Source: Candidatus Methylomirabilota bacterium (GTDB lineage Bacteria > Methylomirabilota > Methylomirabilia > Methylomirabilales > JACQHM01). Taken from it: a DNA stretch of 13,605 nt. Of the stretch, positions 1 through 5,937 are shown piece by piece. The notes under the pieces were generated by a model. The model had not been told where the DNA came from and searched no databases. It was given only the letters and a program-made list of their open reading frames with translations. The position numbers and the translations under genes were made by a program. Position 1 is the first letter of the stretch; the number at the start of each line of letters is the position of its first letter. The stretch covers positions 1 through 13,605 of the forward strand of contig JACQHM010000055.1 in assembly GCA_016199025.1 (NCBI GenBank). Direction: 5' to 3'.

Positions 1-90
1 CACGAAGGGAGCATGAGCGAAGCGGACCTGGTCACCCAGGTTAAGGCCCTCATGAAGGGCAGCCCCCCTAAGAGGAGCCCGCAGCGCTGA
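1..90 (+). CDS. 3' end of an unidentified gene (partial)
   Basis: The frame beginning at base 1 stays open for 29 codons and stops at TGA 88-90. The visible C-terminus contains SEADLVTQVKALMKG followed by a basic, proline-rich tail (PPKRSPQR). The helix resembles the last helix of many small proteins, for example c-type cytochromes that end in SEADI..LV.YL, but no haem motif or other domain is visible in this fragment, so no function is assigned. It converges on the minus-strand gene ending at 134. No T-tailed terminator hairpin is visible in the 43 bases between them. Confidence 0.45.
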   Translation, partial: HEGSMSEADLVTQVKALMKGSPPKRSPQR

Positions 91-133
91 GGTCTGCGGA
101 TGGGATCAAGTTGGTCGATATGTCTCTTGGTCT

Positions 134-1033
134 TCATTCTCCCAGCAGGTGCCGGAGTGTGCCTTCCAGCTCCGGGTGGCGAAACCTATACCCCGTGGCC
201 AAGAGCCGGGTGGGCTCAACGCGGGTACTGGCCAGGAGCATCTCATCAGCCATCTCTCCAAAGGCGAGACGAGCGGCGAAGGCGGGTATGGGAAATGGGG
301 TGGGACGCCCAAGCACCCGCCCCAAGGTCTTGGTGAATTCTCGATTCGTCACCGGATGGGGCGCCACTGCGTTGACCGGTCCCTGGAGGGTGTCAGTGGT
401 GAAGACGTGGTGGATGGCCCCAAGGGCGTCGTCCAACGCGATCCAGCTCCAGTATTGCCGTCCGCTCCCCAGGATACCCCCAGCACCGATCCGGAATGGA
501 AAGAGCATCTTCGCCAGTGCCCCACCTTTCGGACTGAGCACCATCCCAAACCGGAGGTGCACGACGCGAATCCCCCTTTGAACGGCCGGTTCTGCCGCCG
601 CCTCCCATTCGCGGCAGACCTCGGCCAGAAAGCCTGAACCTGGCGCACTCTCCTCCTGGAGGGGCTCCTCGCCGCGATCGCCATAGTAGCCGATGGCCGA
701 CGCACATATCAAAACTTTGGGCGGCTGCGCCAGTTGGGCAAGGGATTCACAGAGAAGTCGGGTCCCCTTGACCCGGCTGTCACGGATCCTGGCCTTTCGC
801 TCGACTGTCCATCTTCCGGCAGCCAAGCTCTCCCCGGCGAGATGCACCACCGCATCCAGACCCTCGAGACGGGCCGTCTCCAGAGTGCCTGCCACAGGGT
901 CCCAACGGACTGCTACCTCCCCGGGGCTCGGCTGTGACCGCACGAGACGGGTCACACGGTGACCCCTATTCGTGAGAAAGGGAACAAGCGCCAACCCGAT
1001 AAATCCTGATGATCCTGTCATGAGAATGGTCAT
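134..1033 (-). CDS. TIGR01777/YfcH-family NAD(P)-dependent epimerase
   Basis: The product is a 299-residue extended-SDR (Rossmann fold) protein of the YfcH/TIGR01777 family. Family members resemble nucleotide-sugar epimerases, but their substrate is generally unknown. The N-terminus MTILMTGSSGFIG carries the dinucleotide-binding GxxGxxG motif at residues 7-13. It is followed by a VVHLAGES segment, the family-typical KARIRDSRVKGT stretch, SAIGYYGDRG with the YxxxK-region tyrosines, and a C-terminal part containing NAVAPHPVTNREF and TGYRFRHPELEGTL. Length is normal for the family. The ATG at 1033 is chosen because GGAGGT sits 6 bases upstream; an upstream in-frame TTG at 1060 would add nine residues but lacks that spacing. 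It is transcribed divergently from the CBS-protein gene and faces the first enhancer cluster, but I see no convincing sigma-54 promoter in its own orientation. Confidence 0.9.
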   Translation of the reverse strand: MTILMTGSSGFIGLALVPFLTNRGHRVTRLVRSQPSPGEVAVRWDPVAGTLETARLEGLDAVVHLAGESLAAGRWTVERKARIRDSRVKGTRLLCESLAQLAQPPKVLICASAIGYYGDRGEEPLQEESAPGSGFLAEVCREWEAAAEPAVQRGIRVVHLRFGMVLSPKGGALAKMLFPFRIGAGGILGSGRQYWSWIALDDALGAIHHVFTTDTLQGPVNAVAPHPVTNREFTKTLGRVLGRPTPFPIPAFAARLAFGEMADEMLLASTRVEPTRLLATGYRFRHPELEGTLRHLLGE

Positions 1034-1200
1034 CGCTACACCTCCATTTTTTTCCTCCAACGTTCAAGTCAGCGGTCAGCGTGCCCATCCTTTGTCTTAA
1101 GCAAGGGCGGCCCGGATCTGCTGGGGAAAACGTAGCCCAGGCAGGGCAGGAGTGTCAAGGGTGTTAAGGTGGGATCCTGCTCCAAAGAATTGGGCGTCAT

Positions 1201-1309
1201 GGGACTCTTAGTCCCTTCGTGGGATGATAATGTCCCACCTGATTCCGGCCTTCTTTTCAGGGAATTACCCTGTTCCGGCCCTCGTGGATGGGACAGAAAT
1301 GTCCCATCC
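1201..1309. promoter_or_regulatory. Enhancer cluster 1: three GGGACA-N4-TGTCCC palindromes
   Basis: Three inverted repeats are visible. The first is GGGAC-TCTTA-GTCCC (1201-1215). The second is GGGATG-ATAA-TGTCCC (1221-1236), extendable by GT/AC on each side. The third is GGGACA-GAAA-TGTCCC (1290-1305), which extends to perfect 10-base arms over 1286-1309. A more degenerate copy, GGAATT-ACCC-TGTTCC, lies at 1261-1276. Centres are at about 1208, 1228.5 and 1297.5, so the intervals are 20.5 and 69. The sites end about 106 bases upstream of the sigma-54 promoter at 1415, a usual distance for binding sites of NtrC-type activators. The regulator is not encoded in this window. Confidence 0.75.
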
Positions 1310-1414
1310 CAGGCCTCTTCCATCTCCCTTGCAGCCTTTCAGCCCAGCCGATGGTGAATTCTTTTCTGTTTTCTCCTTCGAAACTGAGGATGGGCTCAAC
1401 TTCGAGAGGTTGCC

Positions 1415-1430
1415 TGGCATCCCCATTGCA
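1415..1430 (+). promoter_or_regulatory. Sigma-54 (-24/-12) promoter 1
   Basis: The sequence TGGCATCCCCATTGCA matches the RpoN consensus TGGCACGNNNNTTGCW. The GG (1416-1417) and GC (1428-1429) are separated by exactly 10 bases. Transcription would start near 1441 and read into the CBS-ACT gene after a leader of about 177 bases. Upstream enhancer-like palindromes support the call. Confidence 0.8.
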
Positions 1431-1500
1431 TGCTACTTTTCCTGAAGGATTGTGAAAGATTGCTCAAGATGAGGGAATCTGGCAATGACCGTTCTTCTGT

Positions 1501-1599
1501 CCATCCTGAAAAAAAGAGGATGGGCGGTGGCCGCCCTCTCCACGGACCGGGCGACACTCCAAAGAGACTAAAGATCGTGAGAGAGGACGGAAGGCGGCC
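1501..1599 (+). promoter_or_regulatory. Structured 5' leader with competing hairpins
   Basis: Two hairpins lie in the predicted leader. CCATCCT (1501-1507) pairs with AGGATGG (1517-1523) around an A-rich 9-base loop. GGGCGG (1522-1527) pairs with CCGCCC (1531-1536) around TGG. The arms overlap by two bases. In addition, GGCCGCC (1529-1535) can pair perfectly with GGCGGCC (1593-1599), which lies a few bases before the Shine-Dalgarno sequence of the next gene. This could be an attenuator- or translation-control element, or simply chance in GC-rich DNA. Confidence 0.3.
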
Positions 1600-1617
1600 T
1601 GAGAGGAGTGGGCAGTG

Positions 1618-2250
1618 ATGCGCGTCGCTGAGTGGATGAAGAAGGATCCGATCACCATCGGCCCGGAGACGGGGGTCTGGGAGGCGGCGCGCCTCCTGCG
1701 GCAGTACCGGATCCGGCACCTCCCGGTGGTAAAAAAGGGGACGCTAGTCGGGATCGTGACTGACCGGGATATCAAGCGGATTCTGCCATCCCCGGCCACC
1801 AGCCTTTCCGTGTACGAGGTGTCGTATCTCCTGGATCGGTTAGAGGTCAAGGAGGTCATGACCAAGGAGGTGATGACCGTCGGGCCTGAGGTCCCCATTG
1901 AGGAGGCGGCGAAACTCATGCATGACCGGAAGATCGGATGTCTGCCGGTTCTGGAGGGGGACGCCTTAGTAGGGATCATCACCGAGACAGACCTCTTGGC
2001 AGCCCTGGTGGAGGTGATGGGGGTGCGGGAGCCCAGCTCCCGGCTGGAGGTGGAACTGCCGGAGACCCTGGAGGCCTTGGGCGAGGTGGTGGGGATTCTG
2101 CAGCACCAGCAGGTGGCGGTCTCGAACCTTGTGGCCATCCCCCACGAGGGGAAGAAGGTTCTGGTTCTCCGGCTGAAGACCATTGATCCTTCGTCTACTA
2201 TCAAGGCCCTTCAGCAAGCAGGCTATCGAGTTTCCCCTCCTCTCAGGTGA
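1618..2250 (+). CDS. AcuB-like protein: CBS-domain pair plus C-terminal ACT-like domain
   Basis: The product is a 210-residue soluble protein. CBS domain 1 covers about residues 1-60 (VAEWM..DPITIGPE, RHLPVV..GTLVGIVTDRDI). CBS domain 2 covers about 78-135 (VKEVMTKEVMTVGPE, IGCLPVLEGDALVGIITETDL). The remainder, from about 140 to 205, has the alternating hydrophobic pattern of an ACT domain (LEVELPETLEALGEVVGIL then VLVLRLKT). This CBS-CBS-ACT order is that of AcuB, the acetoin-utilisation accessory protein. CBS pairs usually bind adenine nucleotides, so an energy-sensing role is likely, but the partner is unknown. AGGAG (1604-1608) precedes ATG 1618 by 9 bases; a GTG at 1615 is an equally possible start adding one residue. 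It is the first gene downstream of sigma-54 promoter 1. The acyl-CoA synthetase at 12382 shares the same type of promoter and is a conceivable functional partner. Confidence 0.88.
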   Translation: MRVAEWMKKDPITIGPETGVWEAARLLRQYRIRHLPVVKKGTLVGIVTDRDIKRILPSPATSLSVYEVSYLLDRLEVKEVMTKEVMTVGPEVPIEEAAKLMHDRKIGCLPVLEGDALVGIITETDLLAALVEVMGVREPSSRLEVELPETLEALGEVVGILQHQQVAVSNLVAIPHEGKKVLVLRLKTIDPSSTIKALQQAGYRVSPPLR

Positions 2251-2315
2251 AGTAGCTCCCGCCGGTTCCTCTCAGATTGGGAAGGGCTATCGCTTGTCGA
2301 AAGGAGGGAGGAGCG

Positions 2316-2459
2316 ATGACGACGGATCCGGTGTGCGGCATGGAGGTAGACGAGACGAAGGCAACTGCGACTTCCGTCTACCACGGCAAGACCTTCTATT
2401 TCTGCTCTACAGGATGTCAGCAAACGTTCGAGAAAGCTCCGGACAAGTACGCCAAGTAA
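2316..2459 (+). CDS. YHS-domain small protein
   Basis: This 47-residue protein is essentially a single YHS domain. It shows DPVCGMEV at residues 4-11, then YHGKTFYFCSTGC with cysteines 30 and 34, and a C-terminal FEKAPDKYAK. YHS domains are small Cys-rich modules, probably metal-binding, found alone or attached to copper ATPases and other metal proteins. Cys7, Cys30 and Cys34 are the likely ligands. The ATG at 2316 has a strong AGGAGGGAGGAG just upstream. An in-frame extension to 2277 would run through that Shine-Dalgarno sequence and is unlikely. It lies 65 bases downstream of the CBS-ACT gene, with no terminator seen between them, so co-transcription is likely. A role in metal or redox stress is inferred only from the family. 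Confidence 0.85.
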   Translation: MTTDPVCGMEVDETKATATSVYHGKTFYFCSTGCQQTFEKAPDKYAK

Positions 2460-2523
2460 CCAGGATGGCCAGGGTGGGCAACCTTCCCTAGGTTTAGGGC
2501 AGTCAGGCTAGACCTCTTCTACC

Positions 2524-2567
2524 CATTGGCTTTCCAATGTGAGAAAGTGTTGAGAGGTGATCATCTC
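2524..2567. repeat. Two short palindromes upstream of the cupin gene
   Basis: CATTGG-CTTT-CCAATG (2524-2539) is a perfect 6-base inverted repeat. GAGGTGATCATCTC (2554-2567) is a palindrome with one mismatched pair. They occupy the 146-base gap before the cupin gene and could be hairpins or an operator. A similar GGAGATCATCTCC occurs at 3890-3902. No sigma-54 promoter is visible here. Confidence 0.3.
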
Positions 2568-2605
2568 GCCTTAGAAGACATGGGATAACCCTTAGAGGGA
2601 GGAAG

Positions 2606-3001
2606 ATGAGGACATTTAGACCGTTCTACGTGGGGATCTTTTTGCTCGTTCTCATTTTCGGTTCCATAGGATCCATAGCGAAAGCGGTCGAACACCCCGA
2701 GGGGCAGGTGGTTGAGCAGCCTGTGTTCGAAGACCCGGGCATTTTGGTGGTCGATCTCTTTTTCTCCCCAGGATCGTCGCTCGGTCGCCATACCCATTTC
2801 GACCCTGCTGTCGTCCATGTGCTGAGCGGGTCGCTCACCGTCGTCATTGCCGACGGCGATCGGCGGACCCTCACCTCTGGTGATGCTTTGATCATTCCGG
2901 CCAGGAGAGTGCATACCTCGTCTAACGACGGGGTAATGCCTTCCAAGGTTCGGCTGATCATCTTGAAGACGCCACTGATGGGGCAACCCCGAGGCATATA
3001 G
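2606..3001 (+). CDS. Exported single-domain cupin protein
   Basis: The product has 131 residues. Residues 1-27 form a signal peptide: basic start (MRTFR), hydrophobic core, and AKA before a likely cleavage after Ala27. The mature part is one cupin barrel. Cupin motif 1 appears as GRHTHFDPAVVHVLSG, giving His62 and His64 as metal ligands. The usual glutamate of the HxHx3-4E pattern is absent, and His71 is a possible substitute. Motif 2 appears as SGDALIIPARRVHTSSN, with His103 as ligand. The protein therefore probably binds a metal in the periplasm or cell envelope; its catalytic or sensory role is unknown. GGGAGGAAG precedes the ATG. It sits in the small-gene group behind sigma-54 promoter 1 but has a 146-base upstream gap, so it may have its own promoter. 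Confidence 0.85.
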   Translation: MRTFRPFYVGIFLLVLIFGSIGSIAKAVEHPEGQVVEQPVFEDPGILVVDLFFSPGSSLGRHTHFDPAVVHVLSGSLTVVIADGDRRTLTSGDALIIPARRVHTSSNDGVMPSKVRLIILKTPLMGQPRGI

Positions 3002-3037
3002 CCAGCAGTGCGAGCTGGTATCCTTCACGGGTGCCTT

Positions 3038-3340
3038 GTGAAACTGATCCTGATCATCTACGACTTTGTCTACGATGAGGCGATCCGGGAGCTCTTGGCC
3101 AGGATCGAGGTCCCCGGATTCACCGAGATCCCTTTAGCCTTCGGGACGGGCGAGTCGGGGAAGCGGCATGGCTCACATGTCTGGCCTGGGCACAACCGGA
3201 TGATCTTTACAATCCTTCCGACGGACCAGGCCGAGCGTTTCCTCCAGGCCTTAAAGGCGTTCAAGGCCTCCTTGGCCGAACGCCGCCAGAGGCCTGGGGG
3301 GATCAAGGCCTTCGTCCTCCGGGTTGAGGGGGAGGTGTAG
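3038..3340 (+). CDS. PII-like small protein (P-II/PG0541-type)
   Basis: The product has about 100 residues starting MKLILIIYDFVYDEAI. It contains FTEIPLAFGTGESG, then GSHVWPGHNRMIFTIL, a helix rich in Ala/Leu/Lys, and a final IKAFVLRVEG strand. The ferredoxin-like beta-alpha-beta pattern and the GxGESG..xxHVWPG..N signature match the PII-like family often found next to transport genes (PG0541-type). These are trimeric signalling proteins, often binding nucleotides; the ligand here is unknown. The GTG at 3038 is preferred because family members start with MKL-LIIYD. A GTG at 3008 would add ten residues (RAGILHGCLV) that look unrelated to the fold. Neither start has a strong Shine-Dalgarno, suggesting coupling to the cupin gene 36 bases upstream. 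A partner transporter might be the P-type ATPase of the next operon, but that is speculation. Confidence 0.75.
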   Translation: MKLILIIYDFVYDEAIRELLARIEVPGFTEIPLAFGTGESGKRHGSHVWPGHNRMIFTILPTDQAERFLQALKAFKASLAERRQRPGGIKAFVLRVEGEV

Positions 3341-3401
3341 CCCCACCGATCCATTGTAAACCGCGCCGGGCTCCTTCGAAATGAGTAAGAGAGGCCAGCT
3401 C

Positions 3402-3510
3402 GGTGGGACATTTCCCCCCTGGATGTGCAGGGATGTCCCACCTGACAAACTCTGATTTTTCAGTGCCTTATCCGCTATATGGCTCGAACGATGGGACATT
3501 CCTGTCCCAT
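3402..3510. promoter_or_regulatory. Enhancer cluster 2: GGGACA-N4-TGTCCC palindromes
   Basis: The third site is perfect: ATGGGACA-TTCC-TGTCCCAT (3491-3510). Upstream, GGTGGGACA (3402-3410) and TGTCCCACC (3434-3442) are perfect inverted copies of each other separated by 23 bases. They can also be read as the good halves of two 16-base sites at 3405-3420 and 3424-3439 whose inner halves have decayed. Read that way, the centres (3412.5, 3431.5, 3500.5) are 19 and 69 bases apart, the same layout as cluster 1. The cluster ends about 93 bases before sigma-54 promoter 2. Confidence 0.75.
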
Positions 3511-3603
3511 TTCTGAACGCCCATCCTTTCTCTTTTCACTCCTCATCCATGGGAATCTGAAGAGTTAGCGGCTAGAAGCCCGTTGGTAGCGTCCTGCTCG
3601 ATT

Positions 3604-3619
3604 TGGTCCCTTCTTTGCT
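3604..3619 (+). promoter_or_regulatory. Sigma-54 (-24/-12) promoter 2
   Basis: The sequence TGGTCCCTTCTTTGCT has GG (3605-3606) and GC (3617-3618) exactly 10 bases apart and a TTTGCT -12 element. The -24 element, TGGTCC, is a weaker match than in the other two promoters. Start of transcription is expected near 3630, driving the five-gene operon from 4020. The overlapping TGG at 3584-3586 has spacing of 9 and is a worse candidate. Confidence 0.7.
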
Positions 3620-3638
3620 CCTCCACTCCTAGTGGAGG
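3620..3638. repeat. 8-bp inverted repeat at the predicted transcription start
   Basis: CCTCCACT (3620-3627) and AGTGGAGG (3631-3638) form a perfect inverted repeat around CCT. It begins two bases after the -12 GC and spans the expected start site near 3630. It could be a repressor operator or a hairpin at the very 5' end of the mRNA. Promoters 1 and 3 have no equivalent. Confidence 0.4.
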
Positions 3639-3751
3639 TGTGGAGAAACCTTCCTGGACCATCGGATCAGCGGCGTGCCGGTCACTGATGCCACAGGGAA
3701 TGCGGTGTCGGCGATAACCCCATTGAGATCGAACAAGACTGCGGCCTTCTG
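3629..3751 (-). pseudogene. Relic of a HAD-family (beta-phosphoglucomutase-like) hydrolase N-terminus
   Basis: On the minus strand, codons from 3751 down to the TAG at 3631-3629 read QKAAVLFDLNGVIADTAF and continue for 22 more residues (PVASVTGTPLIRW..). The first part matches HAD motif I of the beta-phosphoglucomutase branch (kAVIFDLDGVI-DTA) almost residue for residue, except that the second catalytic Asp is Asn. The match ends abruptly and a stop follows. No ATG or ribosome site is seen upstream, so this looks like a decayed fragment rather than a working gene. Chance similarity is possible but the run is long. It lies antisense within the leader of the Usp operon. Confidence 0.45.
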
Positions 3752-3873
3752 TCTCTCCTGCCAGGAAATGCAGGAAAAGGTATGATGGAAACGTTCAGTC
3801 GTCAGTCATCACCCGTCAGCAGGGCAAGGAAAAACGACAGGTTACTGTGCGGTGCTCAGGGCAGGTCTCGAAC

Positions 3874-3902
3874 AGATGATCATCGGTGGGGAGATCATCT
3901 CC
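3874..3902. repeat. GATCATC palindrome cluster
   Basis: AGATGATC (3874-3881) and GATCATCT (3893-3900) form an inverted repeat with an 11-base spacer. Inside this stretch are GATGATCATC (3875-3884, perfect palindrome) and GGAGAT-C-ATCTCC (3890-3902). It lies in the leader of the Usp operon and could fold in RNA or bind a regulator. The function is unknown. Confidence 0.3.
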
Positions 3903-4019
3903 TCTAGGCCCAGGAGCAACTCAGCGATCGACCGTCGGCGACCGTTATCGTTCAGCCCTGCAACCGGCGGGGCCGGATAGACACTCAACATGTCAATGGA
4001 GCTTTAAAGGAGGAAGACG

Positions 4020-4949
4020 ATGGCTATCCACGAGATCCTTTTCCCCACCGATTTCTCAGAAGCCGCCCACTATGCCGGCCGTTATGCCGCGGCACTCGCG
4101 CGAAAGCTCGGCGCTTCCCTCCACATTCTTCACGTGCCCTTGATCCCTCTCCCCCCGACCTCTATCGAGCTGACCGGCCTGGCCCTTGCCGAGCTGTACG
4201 AGGCCGGGCGGCTGAAGGCGGAGGCCCGGTTACAGGGGCTCTGCCAAGAGGAGGAGTTTCGAGGGCTCAGTGTGAGGACGACGGTAAGGGCGGGCCTTGT
4301 TGAGGATGAGATCCTGAACGCCGCGGAGGGAAGTGACCTTATCATCATGGGGACCCATGGCCGGATCGGACTGGCCCGGACCCTGCTGGGGAGCGTGACA
4401 GAAAAGGTGGCCCGAACAGCCCCATGCCCGGTCTTGGCCGTGAAGCATCCGGAGGTCAATGTTGAGCTGCCGTGGGGCAGGGTCTTAGCGGGAAGGAGAA
4501 AGGCAAAAGAAGGGCTAGAGCTTCAGAAGGTCCTCGTCCCTCTGGACGGCTCAACCCTCGCAGAGGGCATCCTCCCTCAGGTGAAAGAGCTGGCCCGGCC
4601 TTTAGGTGCCCAGATCGTCCTCGTGTGGGTGGTCGTTCCGCCCCCCTCTCCCGGGGGAGGCCCTGCCGATCATGAGAGACGGGCGGTGGACGAGGCCGGC
4701 GCGTATCTTCAGGCAAAGCGGCGGGAGCTTCAGGCAGAAGGCTTCAAGGTGGAAGAGGTAGTCCGGGAGGGGGACGCCGCTGAGAAGATCATTGAGTATG
4801 CGGAAGAGAGCGATGCGGGTCTTATCGCCATGGCCACCCACGGCCGGAGCGGCTTAGGCCGCTGGCTCTTGGGAAGCGTTGCCGAAAAAGTTCTTCGGGG
4901 ATCGGATGTTCCTGTCTTGCTCTACCGTGCCTGGACTCCTTCGAAGTGA
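4020..4949 (+). CDS. Universal stress protein, two tandem UspA domains
   Basis: This 309-residue cytoplasmic protein has two UspA (HUP-fold) domains. Domain 1, residues 1 to about 150, starts IHEILFPTDFS and carries the ATP-binding motif G-X2-G-X9-G-S at Gly111, Gly114, Gly124 and Ser125 (GTHGRIG..LLGSV). Domain 2, about 168-306, starts KVLVPLDGS and carries the same motif with the first glycine replaced: Ala272, Gly275, Gly285, Ser286 (ATHGRSG..LLGSV). Both domains are thus probably ATP-binding, forming an intramolecular pair. Such proteins respond to starvation, oxygen limitation or envelope stress. AAAGGAGGAAG lies just before the ATG. It heads a compact operon driven, by inference, from sigma-54 promoter 2. 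The next gene begins 46 bases later and opens with a fragment resembling a UspA N-terminus. Confidence 0.93.
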   Translation: MAIHEILFPTDFSEAAHYAGRYAAALARKLGASLHILHVPLIPLPPTSIELTGLALAELYEAGRLKAEARLQGLCQEEEFRGLSVRTTVRAGLVEDEILNAAEGSDLIIMGTHGRIGLARTLLGSVTEKVARTAPCPVLAVKHPEVNVELPWGRVLAGRRKAKEGLELQKVLVPLDGSTLAEGILPQVKELARPLGAQIVLVWVVVPPPSPGGGPADHERRAVDEAGAYLQAKRRELQAEGFKVEEVVREGDAAEKIIEYAEESDAGLIAMATHGRSGLGRWLLGSVAEKVLRGSDVPVLLYRAWTPSK

Positions 4950-4995
4950 GAGGGGAAGTCCGGGTGGAGCTTGAGAACGAACGGAGGAGTGAAAG

Positions 4996-5937
4996 ATGAA
5001 CAGGATCCTCGTCCCGTTGAAGGAGAAGGCCCAGGCTCAGGAGCTGATCCCCCCTGCGCAAGAAGACGCTTGTCGAGAGGGAACTTCGATGCGTACCGAC
5101 ATCGCTGGCACGGTTGCCATCACCGGTGCTGACGGTCAAGTTGGACGAGCGCTGCTTCAACGCTTAAAAGATGTCGGGGCCCAGACGATCGCCCTCACGT
5201 GCAAGACCACTGACATTCCTGCAAACCATCTTGTCTCCGGCCCCCTGAACTCGTCTGTTGCTGCGGCGGCGATCAAGGAGGCAGACTCTGTGGTTCATCT
5301 GGCAGGTGCATTGCGCCCGATCGGGAAGAACTCGTACCAAGCCGCTAATGTGGAAACGGCTGAAGCGGTGGCGAGCGCCCTCAAGGATGGGAAAGCCAAA
5401 CGTGTCTTGTTTCTAAGCTACGTAGGCGCGAGGGAGGGCTCGAAGAATCTGTATTTACGCACGAAGGCCATGGCGGAGCGGATTCTAGCGGCAAGCGGAA
5501 AGGAAGTCGTTGTGTTCCGCTGTGCTCACATCATCGGCTCGCCGGAGGCACCCGGCCCGACGGCTCTCGCGATGCTGGCGAAGCCGGGCAAAGGGGTCAG
5601 CGTGCTGGGGGATGGGCGGCAGATCGTGGCACCGATCTATCTTGGTGATGTGGTATCGGCTTTGCAGACGGCAATGAAGGGCGGCTCCCCGGGAATCTAC
5701 GATCTTACGGGGCCTGCACAGATGTCTATGGACGAGTTGGTGCGGCTGCTGAACCGGAACCCAAGGGTTCCGATCACGCACCTTCCCGAATGGGTGGCGC
5801 GGTTGCTCGGTGTGTTCCTCCCGGCGCTCCCAGGCCCGATGGTTGACGTGTTATTACGTGACAGCGTGGGAGACCCTTCGCGTGCGGTAGCCATGTTTGG
5901 CCTGAAGCTCACGCCCCGGCAGACGATCTGGAAGTGA
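4996..5937 (+). CDS. NAD(P)-binding SDR (NmrA/NDUFA9-like) with a UspA-like N-terminal extension
   Basis: The product has 313 residues. From about residue 32 it is an atypical extended SDR: TVAITGADGQVG with the Rossmann GxxGxxG at 44-50, VVHLAGALRP, KRVLFLSYVGA, YLRTKAMAERIL (the YxxxK active-site region is altered to YLRTK), VFRCAHIIGSPEAPG, and a C-terminal part with YDLTGPAQMSMDELV. The family includes NmrA-like and NDUFA9-like proteins that bind NAD(P), often as redox sensors or quinone-related reductases; the substrate is unknown. Residues 1-31 (NRILVPL..AQAQELIPPAQE) resemble the first strand and helix of a UspA domain. GGAGG 9 bases before ATG 4996 favours the long form, while an ATG at 5089 (GAGAGG upstream) would give the bare SDR. 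The stop overlaps the start of the next gene by four bases (GTGA). Confidence 0.82.
   Translation: MNRILVPLKEKAQAQELIPPAQEDACREGTSMRTDIAGTVAITGADGQVGRALLQRLKDVGAQTIALTCKTTDIPANHLVSGPLNSSVAAAAIKEADSVVHLAGALRPIGKNSYQAANVETAEAVASALKDGKAKRVLFLSYVGAREGSKNLYLRTKAMAERILAASGKEVVVFRCAHIIGSPEAPGPTALAMLAKPGKGVSVLGDGRQIVAPIYLGDVVSALQTAMKGGSPGIYDLTGPAQMSMDELVRLLNRNPRVPITHLPEWVARLLGVFLPALPGPMVDVLLRDSVGDPSRAVAMFGLKLTPRQTIWK

Larger units (their letters stand above)
1034..1617. other. Divergent intergenic regulatory region
   Basis: This 584-base stretch holds no credible gene. It contains the first enhancer-like palindrome cluster (1201-1309), a sigma-54 promoter (1415-1430) and a structured leader (1501-1599). 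The open frames across it, such as the minus-strand frame 1069-1323, encode low-complexity protein without recognisable motifs and run through the palindromes. Confidence 0.7.
3341..4019. other. Intergenic regulatory region with gene relic
   Basis: This 679-base stretch has no intact gene. It holds enhancer cluster 2 (3402-3510), sigma-54 promoter 2 (3604-3619), an inverted repeat at the predicted transcription start (3620-3638), an antisense HAD-hydrolase relic (3629-3751) and a set of GATCATC palindromes (3874-3902). The predicted leader to the Usp gene is about 390 bases, long for a bacterial leader. Confidence 0.7.

Noticed and set aside
111..581. Long plus-strand open frame opposite the epimerase gene
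   Set aside because: It is antisense to a clear YfcH-family gene and its translation has no family features; it is a GC-rich shadow frame.
1069..1323. Minus-strand open frame of 84 codons upstream of the epimerase gene
   Set aside because: It crosses the palindrome cluster, shows no recognisable domain, and lacks a good ribosome site; the palindromes explain its sequence better.
3584..3597. Alternative sigma-54-like TGG..GC upstream of promoter 2
   Set aside because: The GG-GC spacing is 9 instead of 10, and the element at 3604-3619 has the right spacing and a better -12 part.
1059..3812. Similar tracts AACGTTCAAGTCAGCGGTCAGC (split as AACGTTCAAGTC and AGCGGTCAGC, 1059-1080) and AACGTTCAGTCGTCAGTC (3790-3807)
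   Set aside because: Only short GTCAG-rich similarity without a shared boundary or terminal repeats; not enough to call a mobile element or repeat family.
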